A stretch of DNA of 64,000 bases. Source: Croceibacterium xixiisoli. GTDB taxonomy: Bacteria; Pseudomonadota; Alphaproteobacteria; Sphingomonadales; Sphingomonadaceae. The stretch is from the NCBI RefSeq assembly GCF_009827305.1, contig NZ_WTYJ01000003.1, positions 186,001 through 250,000 of the forward strand, in the 5' to 3' direction. The notes under the pieces were generated by a model. It saw nothing but the letters and a program-made list of their open reading frames with translations. It did not search any database and was not told the DNA's origin. Below, one piece after another: positions 63,979 through 64,000 of the stretch (its first letter is position 1; every line of letters starts with the position of its first letter). Made by a program: the position numbers and the translations under genes.

Positions 63979-64000
63979 CGTGTTGTCCCGTCTTCTGTTA

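Overview
The window is ordinary chromosomal DNA from a high-GC alphaproteobacterium, most likely a member of the Sphingomonadales (Sphingomonas/Novosphingobium/Sphingobium type). I infer this from several signs. The SOS box has the alphaproteobacterial form GAAC-N7-GAAC. There is an imuA-imuB-dnaE2 mutagenesis cassette. hisC-tyrA lies divergent to metX-metW. TonB-dependent receptors and GMC oxidoreductases are abundant, and sphingomonad-style palindromic repeats are present. I saw no phage, insertion sequence, CRISPR array or rRNA. One tRNA-Leu(GAG) is present. The genus is not determined.

Layout. 0-3.4 kb: the 3' end of rpoC with its terminator, a small lipoprotein, a glutamyl-tRNA synthetase (gltX) and dcd. 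3.4-9.6 kb: bifunctional putA, a repeat doublet, then an MBL-fold hydrolase divergent from a ThDP-dependent enzyme. 9.6-13.4 kb: three lineage-type exported or membrane proteins and trxB. 13.4-19.3 kb: LexA-type box, imuA, imuB, dnaE2 (SOS translesion synthesis). 19.3-22.1 kb: an AT-rich leader with a Fur-like box and a FepA/CirA-type TonB receptor.

22.1-41.1 kb is the accessory heart of the window. It holds an SMP-30-type lipoprotein and an AraC regulator on the minus strand. Facing them are a second TonB receptor, a quinohemoprotein (PQQ plus haem c) dehydrogenase with a lipoprotein signal, a protein made of two copies of a DUF8021-like domain, a cytochrome b561-YceI fusion and a CocE/NonD-type hydrolase. 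After two passenger genes come an aldehyde dehydrogenase and a GMC-SnoaL-GMC trio. Together they look like an uncharacterised pathway that imports an alcohol-, ester- or lactone-bearing substrate, oxidises it in the periplasm and continues in the cytoplasm. The substrate cannot be read from the sequence.

41-49 kb: small membrane and exported proteins (including a partial tandem duplication with a lost start codon), a DEAD-box RNA helicase, a stand-alone phosphonoacetaldehyde hydrolase, tRNA-Leu and a zinc-ribbon protein. 49.3-52.2 kb: a tightly overlapping ftsE-ftsX-ydcF-plsC unit. 52.2-56.0 kb: tyrA and hisC divergent from metX and metW. 56.1-64 kb: a C1 detoxification block. A GFA-family protein precedes a minus-strand operon fghA-fdsG-fdsB-mobA-fdsA-fdsD-fdhD, which would take S-formylglutathione to formate and then to CO2 plus NADH, with the molybdenum cofactor nucleotidyltransferase built into the operon.
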